DNA of 64,000 nucleotides from CAIUGU01 sp040080215 (GTDB lineage: Bacteria; Pseudomonadota; Gammaproteobacteria; Steroidobacterales; Steroidobacteraceae). A program made the position numbers and the translations under genes. The DNA lies in NCBI GenBank assembly GCA_040080215.1, contig JBEBIT010000008.1:1-64000 (forward strand), read 5' to 3'. The notes under the pieces are model-generated. The model was not told where the DNA came from. It did no database searches and worked only from the letters and a program-made list of their open reading frames with translations. Positions 49,614-57,824 of the stretch are shown piece by piece (within the stretch, counting starts at the first letter, position 1; each line of letters starts with the position of its first letter).

Positions 49614-50093
49614 ATGCGCATCCTGTTCGTCTGCATGGGCAATATCTGTCGATCGCCGAGCGCGGAAGGTGTATTCCGCAAGCTGGTGAGCGAGCGCCGG
49701 CCCGATCTGGTGCTGGAAATCGACTCGGCCGGTACCCATGACTACCACACCGGCCATCCTCCTGACCGTCGATCCATCGCGGCTGCGGCACGACGTGGCA
49801 TCGACTTGTCCGACCTGCGCGCGAGGACGGTTACACAGGAGGATTTCGAGCGCTTCGACCTGATCCTTGCGATGGATCGGGACAACCTCGCGTTGCTGCA
49901 CCAGAGAGTACCTGCAGTCCATCGGGAGCGGGTGCGCCTGATGATGGAATTTGCACCCGACGCGAGTACCCGTGAAGTGCCGGATCCGTACTACGGCGGT
50001 GCCAACGGATTCGAAGCAGTACTCGACCTGCTGGAAGAAGCCGCGGAAGGGCTGTTGCAGTCGATCGGACAAGCGAAGAACGTGTCCCGCTGA
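49614..50093 (+). CDS. Low-molecular-weight protein tyrosine phosphatase
   Basis: A 159-residue phosphatase with the LMW-PTP active site at the N-terminus: ILFVCMGNICRSPSA, a CX5R loop with Cys 7 and Arg 13. The general acid Asp lies in VPDPYYGGANGFE near residue 122, and IDSAGTHDYHTGHPPDRRS is also conserved. It dephosphorylates tyrosines, and in gammaproteobacteria often regulates exopolysaccharide kinases; no such kinase lies here. It is convergent with rne, and stands 84 bases beyond the cassette 3 terminator. Confidence 0.93.
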   Translation: MRILFVCMGNICRSPSAEGVFRKLVSERRPDLVLEIDSAGTHDYHTGHPPDRRSIAAAARRGIDLSDLRARTVTQEDFERFDLILAMDRDNLALLHQRVPAVHRERVRLMMEFAPDASTREVPDPYYGGANGFEAVLDLLEEAAEGLLQSIGQAKNVSR

Positions 50094-50100
50094 ATCAACA

Positions 50101-50129
50101 GCAGGAGCCAGCCATGCGCTGGCTCCTGC
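50101..50129. terminator. Long hairpin between convergent genes (phosphatase and rne)
   Basis: GCAGGAGCCAGC and GCTGGCTCCTGC form a perfect 12-base stem with a 5-base loop. It lies 7 bases past the phosphatase stop and 10 bases past the rne stop on the other strand. No T-run follows, so a bidirectional terminator or 3' stabiliser is possible. Confidence 0.55.
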
Positions 50130-50139
50130 GTCAAGTGCC

Positions 50140-52743
50140 CTACTCGCTGCGAGGCGTCGAGTCCCTTTCGGGTGAGAACGACATCGTGCCCGTGCTCGGG
50201 CTGCTTGACCACACTGTCACCGGCTTATCGTTGCTGCTTGCAGGTGCGGACGCCGGCGCTTCGCTCTGGCGAGGCTCCGAGGGCTGCGGTGCTTCGCGAG
50301 GAGCAGCAGGGGGAACCGGGGGAGCGAGTTCAAAACTGCGCTGCGGCTCGGCGGGCCGGGAATCCGGACGCGGCTCATGTGACTGGAACTCGGAAGTGGA
50401 CTGCGAAGTCCCCGACTCGGATGATTGCGGCTGCGAGTCGAATGACCGCTCCTGACCGTCGTCACGCGCCTCGTCATTCGCTTGGCCCGGACCTGCGTTG
50501 CCTGGCGCCTCGTCTCCACCACGACCACCACGGCCGCGACGACGACGACCACCACGGCGCGAGCGGCCGCTGCGTTCACCGCGTGCATTCGCATCCGGTG
50601 CGCCCTCGGCGGGCTTGTCTGCACCTTCAATCCTCTCTTGACCCTGCGGCTGCGCTTCGCGCTGCCGTTCCGGACGCGGCTGATTCTGTTGCTGCGGCGG
50701 CCTCGGCTGCTGGGGCGCTGCAACTGCCTGTGCTGTTGCCGGGTTCGCTGCGGGGTTTGCAGCTGCGGGTGCAGGCGGACGTTGCCTGTCGCCGCGATCG
50801 CGATTGCCCTGGTCCTGGGGGCGACGCTCATCGCGCGGGCGATCGCGCCTTGCATCGGGACGGCGCTCGCCGCCACTGCCGCTGCGCGGGCCGCGGTCGC
50901 GATCCCCGCGATGGCCTTCATCACGATTGCGATCACGATCCCGTCCGTGGCGCTCGGGCCGCGAATCACGACTGCGCTCTGGGCGTGAGGGGGTGATGGG
51001 CTTCACTTCCTCGACCGGTGCGGAACCGGCGCCGCCGAAGAAGAATCGCCACAGCTTAACGAGGATACCGATCTGCTCGACCGGAGCAGGCTGAGGAGTC
51101 ACGGCTTCCTGCGCGATGCTGGGCGGTGGCGGCAGGCTTGCGACCGCGCTCGTGACGACGGGTACTTGCGCTTCGGTCTTCGCTTCGTTGCGATTGGCGA
51201 TGCCATCCACGTCGACCAGCGGCTGGACTGCGAGCTGGTGGCTGACGATGCTGTTCTCGAGCAACGCCGTTTCATCGTCGCGCACGCGACGGATGTCGTA
51301 AGCGGGCGTCTCGATGTACTTGTTCGGAATCAGCACGACCTGCACGCCACCCTTGGCTTCGATGTTGTGCAACCACTCGCGCTTCTCGTTCATGAGATAC
51401 GTGGCGACATCGACGGGCAGCTGGGCGATGACCTTGGCGGTGCGGTCCTTGCGGGCCTCTTCGCCGATGAGACGCAGGATGGCGAGTGCCAACGACTCGA
51501 CGCCGCGGATGCTGCCCATGCCCGAGCAGCGCGGGCACGCAATGTGCGTGGCATCGCTGATCGACGGGCGCAGGCGTTGGCGCGACATCTCGAGCAAGCC
51601 GAACCGCGACAGGCGGCCGATCTGGATGCGGGCGCGATCCTGCTTGACGGCATCGCGCAACCGGTCTTCGACGGCACGCTGGTTCTTCTGCGACAGCATG
51701 TCGATGAAGTCGATGACGATGAGGCCACCCAGGTCGCGAAGTCGCAGCTGGCGGGCGATTTCATCTGCCGCTTCGAGATTCGTGTTGAACGCCGTGGTCT
51801 CGATGTCGCCTCCACGCGTGGCCCGCGCGGAGTTGATGTCGATGGAGACCAGCGCTTCCGTCGGGTCGATGACCACGGAGCCACCCGAGGGCAGATGAAC
51901 CTTGTGCGAGTGTGCCGACTCGATCTGGTTCTCGATCTGGAAGCGCGTGAACAGCGGCACGTCTTCTTCGTACAGCTTCAGCTTGCGCAGGGAAGCCGGC
52001 ATGAAGCGCTGCATGTATTCCTGCGCTTCGGCAAAGATGGCGGGGCTGTCGACGAGGATCTCGCCGATGTCGTCATTCAGGTAATCGCGCAGTGCACGGA
52101 TGATGGCCTTCGATTCCTGGTAGATCAGGAACGGGGCAGGGCGGTCCTTGGCGGCTTCTTCGATGGCCTTCCAGACTTCCTGCAGGTTCGCGAGGTCCCA
52201 CTGCAGTTCCTCCGTCGACCGGCCGACGCCGGCCGTGCGGACGATGGCGCCCATGTTCTCGGGGATGTCCACGGCTTCCAGCGCCTCACGGAGCTGGTCG
52301 CGGTCTTCGCCCTCGATACGACGGGAAACGCCGCCGGCGCGCGGGTTGTTCGGCATCAGCACGAGGAAGCGGCCGGCGAGGCTGACGAAGGTGGTCAGCG
52401 CAGCGCCCTTGGTGCCGCGTTCTTCCTTCTCGACCTGGACGATGATGTCCTGGCCTTCGGACAGGAGTTCCCGGATGTTGAGCTTGCCGCTCGCGGCCGC
52501 CTGGGTCTTGAAGTATTCCTTCGAGACTTCCTTCAGCGGCAGGAAGCCATGGCGCTCGGCGCCATATTCGACAAAGCACGCCTCGAGGCTCGGCTCGACG
52601 CGCGTGATGCGACCTTTATAGACGTTGGCTTTTTTCTGTTCGCGTGACGGTAATTCGACGTCGAGATCGTAAATGCGCTGGCCATCAACCAGCGCGACTC
52701 GCAACTCCTCTTCCTGGGTTGCATTGACGAGCATTCTTTTCAT
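50140..52743 (-). CDS. rne: Ribonuclease E
   Basis: The central endoribonuclease for mRNA decay and RNA maturation. It has 867 residues, shorter than E. coli's about 1060. The N-terminal catalytic half starts MKRMLVNATQEEELRVALVDG; an S1 domain (about 38-120) follows; the DNase-I-like catalytic core has VVIDPTEALVSIDINSARAT; and the zinc-link CPRCSG sits near residue 403. The C-terminal third is disordered: Arg/Asp/Glu- and then Pro/Gln-rich. It serves as the degradosome scaffold. The start at 52743 matches E. coli MKRMLINATQ. It is divergent from rluC, the usual gammaproteobacterial order, with a long shared leader in which autoregulation would be expected. Confidence 0.95.
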   Translation of the reverse strand: MKRMLVNATQEEELRVALVDGQRIYDLDVELPSREQKKANVYKGRITRVEPSLEACFVEYGAERHGFLPLKEVSKEYFKTQAAASGKLNIRELLSEGQDIIVQVEKEERGTKGAALTTFVSLAGRFLVLMPNNPRAGGVSRRIEGEDRDQLREALEAVDIPENMGAIVRTAGVGRSTEELQWDLANLQEVWKAIEEAAKDRPAPFLIYQESKAIIRALRDYLNDDIGEILVDSPAIFAEAQEYMQRFMPASLRKLKLYEEDVPLFTRFQIENQIESAHSHKVHLPSGGSVVIDPTEALVSIDINSARATRGGDIETTAFNTNLEAADEIARQLRLRDLGGLIVIDFIDMLSQKNQRAVEDRLRDAVKQDRARIQIGRLSRFGLLEMSRQRLRPSISDATHIACPRCSGMGSIRGVESLALAILRLIGEEARKDRTAKVIAQLPVDVATYLMNEKREWLHNIEAKGGVQVVLIPNKYIETPAYDIRRVRDDETALLENSIVSHQLAVQPLVDVDGIANRNEAKTEAQVPVVTSAVASLPPPPSIAQEAVTPQPAPVEQIGILVKLWRFFFGGAGSAPVEEVKPITPSRPERSRDSRPERHGRDRDRNRDEGHRGDRDRGPRSGSGGERRPDARRDRPRDERRPQDQGNRDRGDRQRPPAPAAANPAANPATAQAVAAPQQPRPPQQQNQPRPERQREAQPQGQERIEGADKPAEGAPDANARGERSGRSRRGGRRRRGRGGRGGDEAPGNAGPGQANDEARDDGQERSFDSQPQSSESGTSQSTSEFQSHEPRPDSRPAEPQRSFELAPPVPPAAPREAPQPSEPRQSEAPASAPASSNDKPVTVWSSSPSTGTMSFSPERDSTPRSE

Positions 52744-53175
52744 GGGCCCCTTCTTTTCGTGGGTACGGGGCCGCAACTCTGCGCACGGACGGCGCCAGCT
52801 CAAGGCTCAAGGATTGATCGGGGAGTAAGGTCATCCGATTGTCTTCGGCGACGGCCTAAAGGGGCCTTCGCATCAAGGAATCCTGTCCAGGTCTCTGGCA
52901 TCCCGCCCGGTGCGGTTTGATCGACCCGGATCCCGAGTTGCGGGTCCGGCGCCGGTCCGACTGCGGCCGAGCGATGGTCTGACTGTTCAGAACCAACTAA
53001 GATGCGGCGCTTTGAGGCGACTTTCGCGCTTCCCAAGGCCACCGCGTGTGGATCGCGTTGCGAACTAAATTGCCCGCACCGCGATATGTTTCGCGACGGA
53101 CTATATCAGGACAGTCTCCCTTTATTCAATGGCTTACGTGTGTCCAGTCCGCAGTTTTCTGCGGGGTCCCCAGTC
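52744..53175. other. Divergent rne/rluC leader region
   Basis: These 432 bases hold no convincing gene. In E. coli the rne mRNA has a long 5' untranslated region bound by RNase E itself, and a comparable leader is expected here; I cannot identify its stem-loops with confidence. A reading frame continuous with rluC reaches back to 53002, but its residues do not resemble RluC. Confidence 0.5.
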
Positions 53176-54177
53176 GTGACTGCTCCGAAGCAGAGGTCCG
53201 CGCCCGAAACCGCTGCCGGGGAAGGGCCACGGGCCCAGGTTTCCTATGTCGATGCGACCGAGGGTGATGCCGGGCAGCGCATCGACAACTTCCTCATGCG
53301 CGTGCTCAAGCACGTGCCGAAAAGCCATGTTTACCGGGTTTTGCGCAAGGGCGAAGTCCGAGTCAACGGCAAACGCGCCAAGCCGGAATACCGGCTGGTC
53401 GAAGGTGACAAGGTCCGGATCCCGCCGCTGCGCATCGAGACGGAGGCCCCACAGCAGAAGCCGTCTCATTCCCTGCAGGACGCCTTGCAGGCAGCTGTTA
53501 TCCACGAGGATCGGGACATTCTGATCGTCAACAAGCCATCTGGTATCGCCGTGCATGGCGGCAGTGGGCAGTCCTTCGGCGTCATCGAAGCCCTGCGGGA
53601 GGCGCGGCCTGAGCTAAAGGAGCTTGAGCTGGTGCACCGGCTGGATCGGGATACCAGCGGCGTGCTGCTGCTGGCCAAGCGCCGGGCTGCCTTGCGTGAA
53701 TTGCACGCGAGGCTTCGCGAGCGGGAGATGGACAAGAAGTACCTGGCGCTGGTCATGGGGCGCTGGACGCTTGGACCCAAGAAGATCGATCTGGCGCTCA
53801 AGACCAACCTGCGCCAGGGCGGGGAACGGATGGTCCAGGTGCACCCGGAAGGCCAGACGGCGACCAGTCGCTTCAAGCCGATCCAGTTCTTCGGCAAGGT
53901 GGCGACGCTGATGGAAGTGTCGATCGGGACGGGACGGACGCACCAGATCCGCGTGCATGCGGCAGCCGCAGGACACCCGGTCCTCGGCGACGAGAAGTAT
54001 GGTGATCGCGACGGCAACAACGCGCTCAAGGCCTATGGCCTCAGGCGCATGTTCCTGCATGCCCAATCGCTCGGGTTCCAGAAGCCGGGCAGTACCGAGA
54101 AATTCAGCATCAGCGCGCCCCTGGACGAGGAGCTGCAGAAGGTGCTCGACAACCTGAAGAAGGCGGAGAAGGGCTAG
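53176..54177 (+). CDS. rluC: 23S rRNA pseudouridine synthase RluC-like
   Basis: Converts uridines of 23S rRNA (955, 2504 and 2580 in E. coli) to pseudouridine. From the GTG at 53176 it has 333 residues. An S4 RNA-binding domain (QRIDNFLMRVLKHVPKSHVY, GEVRVNGKRAKPEYRL) precedes the RluA-type catalytic domain; the active-site Asp lies in LVHRLDRDTSGVLL, with TGRTHQIRVHAAAAGHPVLG further on. The start is uncertain: the homologous part begins about residue 15 from this GTG, and ATG 53086 or 53002 would only add unrelated sequence. It is divergent from rne and precedes the convergent yceF-like gene. Confidence 0.88.
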   Translation: MTAPKQRSAPETAAGEGPRAQVSYVDATEGDAGQRIDNFLMRVLKHVPKSHVYRVLRKGEVRVNGKRAKPEYRLVEGDKVRIPPLRIETEAPQQKPSHSLQDALQAAVIHEDRDILIVNKPSGIAVHGGSGQSFGVIEALREARPELKELELVHRLDRDTSGVLLLAKRRAALRELHARLREREMDKKYLALVMGRWTLGPKKIDLALKTNLRQGGERMVQVHPEGQTATSRFKPIQFFGKVATLMEVSIGTGRTHQIRVHAAAAGHPVLGDEKYGDRDGNNALKAYGLRRMFLHAQSLGFQKPGSTEKFSISAPLDEELQKVLDNLKKAEKG

Positions 54178-54208
54178 TAGCTCGCTTTTGCGGCAGCCCT
54201 GCGGCTAC

Positions 54209-54811
54209 TCACGGCAGTTCGAATCCCGCCCGGCGCAACGCGCCGCTCAGCCAGATCAGCGGCAGTCCCATGAGCCCCGTTGGGTCCTGGGAGTCGATGC
54301 GGTCGAACAGCGAGATGCCGAGTCCCTCGCACTTGAAGCCGCCTGCGCAGTCGAAAGGCTGCTCCGCATCCACATACCGCTTGATCTCGGCATCCGTCAG
54401 CGTCCGGAACGTGACGGTGGTGGTGTCGACATGGCTCTCCTGCCGACCGGTGCGGGTGTCGAGGAGCTGGACACCCGAGTGGAACAGGACCCTCTGGCCG
54501 CTGGCGTCGCGCAGTTGCTCGATGCACTTGTCCCTGGAGCCTGGCTTGCCGAGGACGATCCTGCCCCGCAAGGCAACCTGGTCCGACCCGATGATGATGC
54601 TGTTGGGATAGCGGGCAGCCACCGCGGCGGCCTTTTCCCGTGAAAGGCGCTGCGACAGGGTCAGGGCGTCCTCGTCCGGGCCGCGGGTTTCATCCACTTG
54701 GGAACCGCAGGTCACGAACGGGATTCTGAGGCGCTCCAGCAGCTCGCGGCGGTAGCGGGAAGTGGAGGCCAGTACGAGGGGCAGTGCGGGGCGCGGCGAA
54801 TGGGGGCTCAT
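54209..54811 (-). CDS. yceF: Maf/YceF-family nucleoside triphosphate pyrophosphatase
   Basis: A 200-residue house-cleaning pyrophosphatase that hydrolyses modified nucleotides such as m7GTP. Hallmarks are VLASTSRYRRELLERL, VDETRGPDEDALTL, YPNSIIIGSDQVALR with the catalytic Asp, FHSGVQLLDTRTG and FDCAGGFKCEGLGISLFDRI, which fits the YceF branch rather than Maf proper. It is convergent with rluC and divergent from yceD, whose promoter lies just upstream at 54871. Gene order around it (rne, rluC, yceF, yceD, rpmF) is the conserved gammaproteobacterial one. Confidence 0.92.
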   Translation of the reverse strand: MSPHSPRPALPLVLASTSRYRRELLERLRIPFVTCGSQVDETRGPDEDALTLSQRLSREKAAAVAARYPNSIIIGSDQVALRGRIVLGKPGSRDKCIEQLRDASGQRVLFHSGVQLLDTRTGRQESHVDTTTVTFRTLTDAEIKRYVDAEQPFDCAGGFKCEGLGISLFDRIDSQDPTGLMGLPLIWLSGALRRAGFELP

Positions 54812-54870
54812 GGTCGCAAGTCCGGGTCTCTATCTTTATGAAAAAACAAGGATTTAGGGAGCAGAAAACT

Positions 54871-54899
54871 TTGACATGCTCCGGCTCGATCCCTATCAT
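54871..54899 (+). promoter_or_regulatory. Consensus sigma-70 promoter for yceD-rpmF-plsX-fabH
   Basis: TTGACA (54871-54876), a 17-base spacer and TATCAT (54894-54899) match the housekeeping consensus closely. Transcription should start about 54906, within a few bases of the ATG at 54909. A start codon at 54876 would lie in the promoter and is therefore unlikely. Confidence 0.7.
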
Positions 54900-54908
54900 A
54901 CGCGCCCC

Positions 54909-55427
54909 ATGCCGGCCACCCCGGACGAACCTGTCGATGCTATTGTGCTGGCTGGCCGCGAAGCGGTCGTCGAGCGCAGCTACGACCTTGCGGGTTTGCC
55001 GCGTGCGGGCTTGGCAGGCTGTTTGCCGGGGACGGCAGTTGCCGTGCAGTTCCGGTTTTCGCGGGCCGAAGGCGGCATCGGGATCGACACTGAGTTGGAC
55101 GGCCAAGTGGTGCTGACATGTCAGCGCTGCCTGAAGCCGGTCGCGGTGCCGGTCCAGGGCGACAGTGCGCTGGTTCTGGTTGCAGACGATGCTGCAGCGG
55201 AGCAGGTGCCGGATGGGCGAGAGCCCATTGTTGCCGAGGCCAATCAGGTAGACCTGACCTGGCTGGCGGAAGAAGAAATGTTGCTTGCGTTGCCGCTCGT
55301 GCCGTTGCACGAGGAAGCGTGCAGCGCGGCGGTCGACAGTGAAGCGGTTGCAGTTGTGAGCGAGGTCCCGGAAGGGAAGCGCCAGAAGCCTTTTGAGAAC
55401 CTGCGGGATCTGTTGAAGAAGCAGTGA
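54909..55427 (+). CDS. yceD: YceD/DUF177 family protein
   Basis: A 172-residue protein of the DUF177 family, found beside rpmF throughout bacteria and linked to 23S rRNA or ribosome maturation in plants and some bacteria. Features are EVVVLTCQRCLKPV-like GQVVLTCQRCLKPVAVPVQG near residue 65, an acidic middle, the segment NQVDLTWLAEEEMLLALPLVPLH and the C-terminal KPFENLRDLLKKQ. The start at 54909 is chosen from the promoter position; ATG 54876 overlaps the -35 box. Transcript and start codon may nearly coincide. rpmF follows after 24 bases. Confidence 0.85.
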   Translation: MPATPDEPVDAIVLAGREAVVERSYDLAGLPRAGLAGCLPGTAVAVQFRFSRAEGGIGIDTELDGQVVLTCQRCLKPVAVPVQGDSALVLVADDAAAEQVPDGREPIVAEANQVDLTWLAEEEMLLALPLVPLHEEACSAAVDSEAVAVVSEVPEGKRQKPFENLRDLLKKQ

Positions 55428-55451
55428 CCTCGCACCAGTAGAGTACGAACC

Positions 55452-55643
55452 ATGCCAGTCCAGAAAAGCAGAAAGACTCCTTCCAAGCGCGGTATGCACC
55501 GGTCGCACGACGGCCTTGCACGCCCGGCCCTGTCCATCGACCCGACGTCCGGCGAGACGCACCTGCGTCATCGCATCACCCCGGATGGTTTCTATCGCGG
55601 GAAGAAGGTCATCGAAGGCCGCGTCGAAGAAGACAAGGAATAG
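55452..55643 (+). CDS. rpmF: 50S ribosomal protein L32
   Basis: A 63-residue ribosomal protein. It begins MPVQKSRKTPSKRGMHRSHD and continues GETHLRHRITPDGFYRGKKVIEG, the L32 sequence of gammaproteobacteria. It has no zinc Cys pairs, so it is the C-minus form. It lies between yceD and plsX, as in most gammaproteobacteria. Confidence 0.97.
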   Translation: MPVQKSRKTPSKRGMHRSHDGLARPALSIDPTSGETHLRHRITPDGFYRGKKVIEGRVEEDKE

Positions 55644-55736
55644 CATTCCTTTGAGCAAGCGGACGTCTGCAGTCCCCTGCACACGTAAGGCCACTGATCG
55701 TCTGCGGTGGCCGACGATCTTCCCGGCCGAAGCGCC

Positions 55737-56762
55737 TTGACCAGGCGCATTACCATTGCGATCGATGCGATGGGAGGGGATCACGGCCCTTCGATCACCG
55801 TGCCCGCCGCGCTCTCTGTATTGAGGGCGGAACCCGACCTCCACGTCATCCTGGTAGGCAAGCGGGAAGTCGTTGAGCCGCTGGCCGGATCTTCGCTCCA
55901 TTCCCTTGGCGAACGGTTGACGCTGCAGGACGCGACGCAGGTCGTCACGATGGACGAGCGCCCGCAGGACGCGTTGCGCAAGAAGAAGGACTCTTCGATG
56001 CGTGTCGCCATTGACCTGGTGAAATCCGACGCCGCGGACGCTTGCGTCAGCGCCGGCAACACGGGCGCGTTGATGGCGACTGCCCGATTCGTGCTGAAGA
56101 CCGTCACGGGGATCGACCGCCCTGCGATCCTGGCACGAATTCCCTCGCGGACCGGCCATACACACATGCTGGATCTCGGAGCCAACGCCGATTGCACGGC
56201 GGAACAGCTTTTCCAGTTTGCGGTGATGGGTGCGGTAGTCGCCGCCGATGTGAATGGCGTCGACCGGCCACGAGTGGGTCTCCTCAACATCGGCGAGGAA
56301 GAGATGAAGGGCAACGAAGTTGTCCAACAGGCGGCAAACCTGCTTGTGAAAAGCACGCTCAATTACATCGGTTTCGTCGAAGGCACGGATATTTTCACTG
56401 GCGAAGTGGACGTGGTGGTGACGGACGGCTTTACCGGCAATATCGCCCTCAAGACCATGGAAGGCGTTGCCGCCATGCTGGTCGGTGCGCTGCGTACGGA
56501 ATACACTCGAAACCCGATCCGCCGTCTCGGCGCCCTGGCGTCATGGCCGGCGCTGAAGGCGATACGCCGGCGATTTGATACACGTACCCTGAATGGTGCC
56601 AGCATGGTCGGATTGACCGGTGTGGTCATCAAGAGTCATGGCGGCGCCGACCAGGTCGCCTTTGCCAACGCGATTCGCGTTGGGTTGGCCGAAGCGCGCA
56701 AGGGTGCGCCTACCGAGATAAGCCAGCTCCTCGCGGCCCAACCTACGCAGCAGACACACTGA
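55737..56762 (+). CDS. plsX: Phosphate acyltransferase PlsX
   Basis: Makes acyl-phosphate from acyl-ACP for phospholipid synthesis. From a TTG at 55737 it has 341 residues, starting MTRRITIAIDAMGGDHGPS, the usual PlsX N-terminus; a GTG at 55707 would add ten residues not typical of the family. Other blocks are SAGNTGALMATARF, LDLGANADCTAEQLFQFA, RPRVGLLNIGEEEMKGNE and VVTDGFTGNIALKTMEG. It lies after rpmF (93 bases) and 9 bases before fabH. Confidence 0.95.
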   Translation: MTRRITIAIDAMGGDHGPSITVPAALSVLRAEPDLHVILVGKREVVEPLAGSSLHSLGERLTLQDATQVVTMDERPQDALRKKKDSSMRVAIDLVKSDAADACVSAGNTGALMATARFVLKTVTGIDRPAILARIPSRTGHTHMLDLGANADCTAEQLFQFAVMGAVVAADVNGVDRPRVGLLNIGEEEMKGNEVVQQAANLLVKSTLNYIGFVEGTDIFTGEVDVVVTDGFTGNIALKTMEGVAAMLVGALRTEYTRNPIRRLGALASWPALKAIRRRFDTRTLNGASMVGLTGVVIKSHGGADQVAFANAIRVGLAEARKGAPTEISQLLAAQPTQQTH

Positions 56763-56771
56763 GAAGACCGA

Positions 56772-57737
56772 ATGTATTCCAGAATTGCAGGCACAGGCAG
56801 CTACCTTCCCGAGAAGGTGCTGACCAATTTCGACCTCGAGAAGATCGTCGAGACGACGGACGAATGGATCCGTACGCGCACCGGCATCGAACGTCGGCAC
56901 GTCGCGGCGCCCGAACAGACCACCTGCGACATGGCCGAGCAGGCGGCGCGCAGGGCGATGGAGTCGGCCGGTGTCGGTCCCGAAGAGATCGACCTCATCG
57001 TCATCGGGACAACCACGCCGGATCAGGTTTTTCCAAATACCGGGTGTCTGCTGCAGGCTCGTCTCGGCATCCACGGACCGCCGGCCATCCAGCTCGAAGC
57101 AGCCTGCTCGGGATTCATCTATGGCCTCAGCATTGCCGACCGATTCATTCGCACGGGGGGCGCCAAGTGCGCACTCGTGATCGGTGCCGACATGTTGACG
57201 CGCATCGTGGACTGGACTGATCGCACCACGTGCGTCCTGTTCGCCGATGGCGCGGGCGCCGTCATCCTGAAGCCCTCGGACGAGGCGGGCATCATGTCGA
57301 CGCACATCCACGCCGATGGCGCCTATTCCAACCTGCTGTACGTCCCGACGGGCGTGTCCAAGAAGCATGATCCCGCAGTCGCCAACCAGCACTGCGTCAT
57401 CATGAAGGGCAACGAAGTGTTCAAGGTGGCGGTCAACACGCTGGGCCGCATCGTCGATGAAACCCTCGAGGCCAACCAGCTCGACAAGTCGGCCATCGAC
57501 TGGCTGGTACCGCATCAGGCCAACATGAGGATCATCCAGGCCACGGCGAAGAAGCTCGACATGCCGATGGAAAAGGTCATCGTCACCGTCCAGGACCAGG
57601 GTAATACCTCGGCCGCGTCGGTGCCGCTGGCGCTCGATACCGGCGTTCGTGACGGGCGGATCAAGCGGGGAGACCTGTTGCTGCTCGAGGCATTCGGCGG
57701 CGGATTTACCTGGGGATCGGCCCTGGTCCGCTATTGA
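56772..57737 (+). CDS. fabH: 3-oxoacyl-ACP synthase III (FabH)
   Basis: Starts fatty acid synthesis by condensing acetyl-CoA with malonyl-ACP. It has 321 residues. The catalytic triad is visible: Cys in QLEAACSGFIYGLSI, His in WLVPHQANMRI and Asn in VQDQGNTSAASVPLAL; GGGFTWGSALVRY is the family C-terminus. It follows plsX in the usual order, but the next gene is an L,D-transpeptidase, so fabD, fabG and acpP are not next in line. Confidence 0.96.
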   Translation: MYSRIAGTGSYLPEKVLTNFDLEKIVETTDEWIRTRTGIERRHVAAPEQTTCDMAEQAARRAMESAGVGPEEIDLIVIGTTTPDQVFPNTGCLLQARLGIHGPPAIQLEAACSGFIYGLSIADRFIRTGGAKCALVIGADMLTRIVDWTDRTTCVLFADGAGAVILKPSDEAGIMSTHIHADGAYSNLLYVPTGVSKKHDPAVANQHCVIMKGNEVFKVAVNTLGRIVDETLEANQLDKSAIDWLVPHQANMRIIQATAKKLDMPMEKVIVTVQDQGNTSAASVPLALDTGVRDGRIKRGDLLLLEAFGGGFTWGSALVRY

Positions 57738-57824
57738 GTCGCTGCGCTGCGATTCCGGGACCGGTGCAGCGGCAGCGATTTTCCACTTTCCTGCTAGACT
57801 CCTGCGCAAGTTTCGCTTAAGTTC

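Noticed and set aside
50482..50988. Repetitive Arg/Gly/Gln coding DNA in rne, considered as a tandem repeat array
   Set aside because: It encodes the low-complexity tail of RNase E; no regular repeat unit or CRISPR-like spacing is present.
51166..52647. A 493-residue plus-strand frame inside rne
   Set aside because: RNase E on the minus strand accounts for the DNA; the frame lacks conserved motifs.
54876..54908. An 11-residue upstream extension of yceD
   Set aside because: It would start inside the TTGACA -35 box, and the added residues are not family-like.
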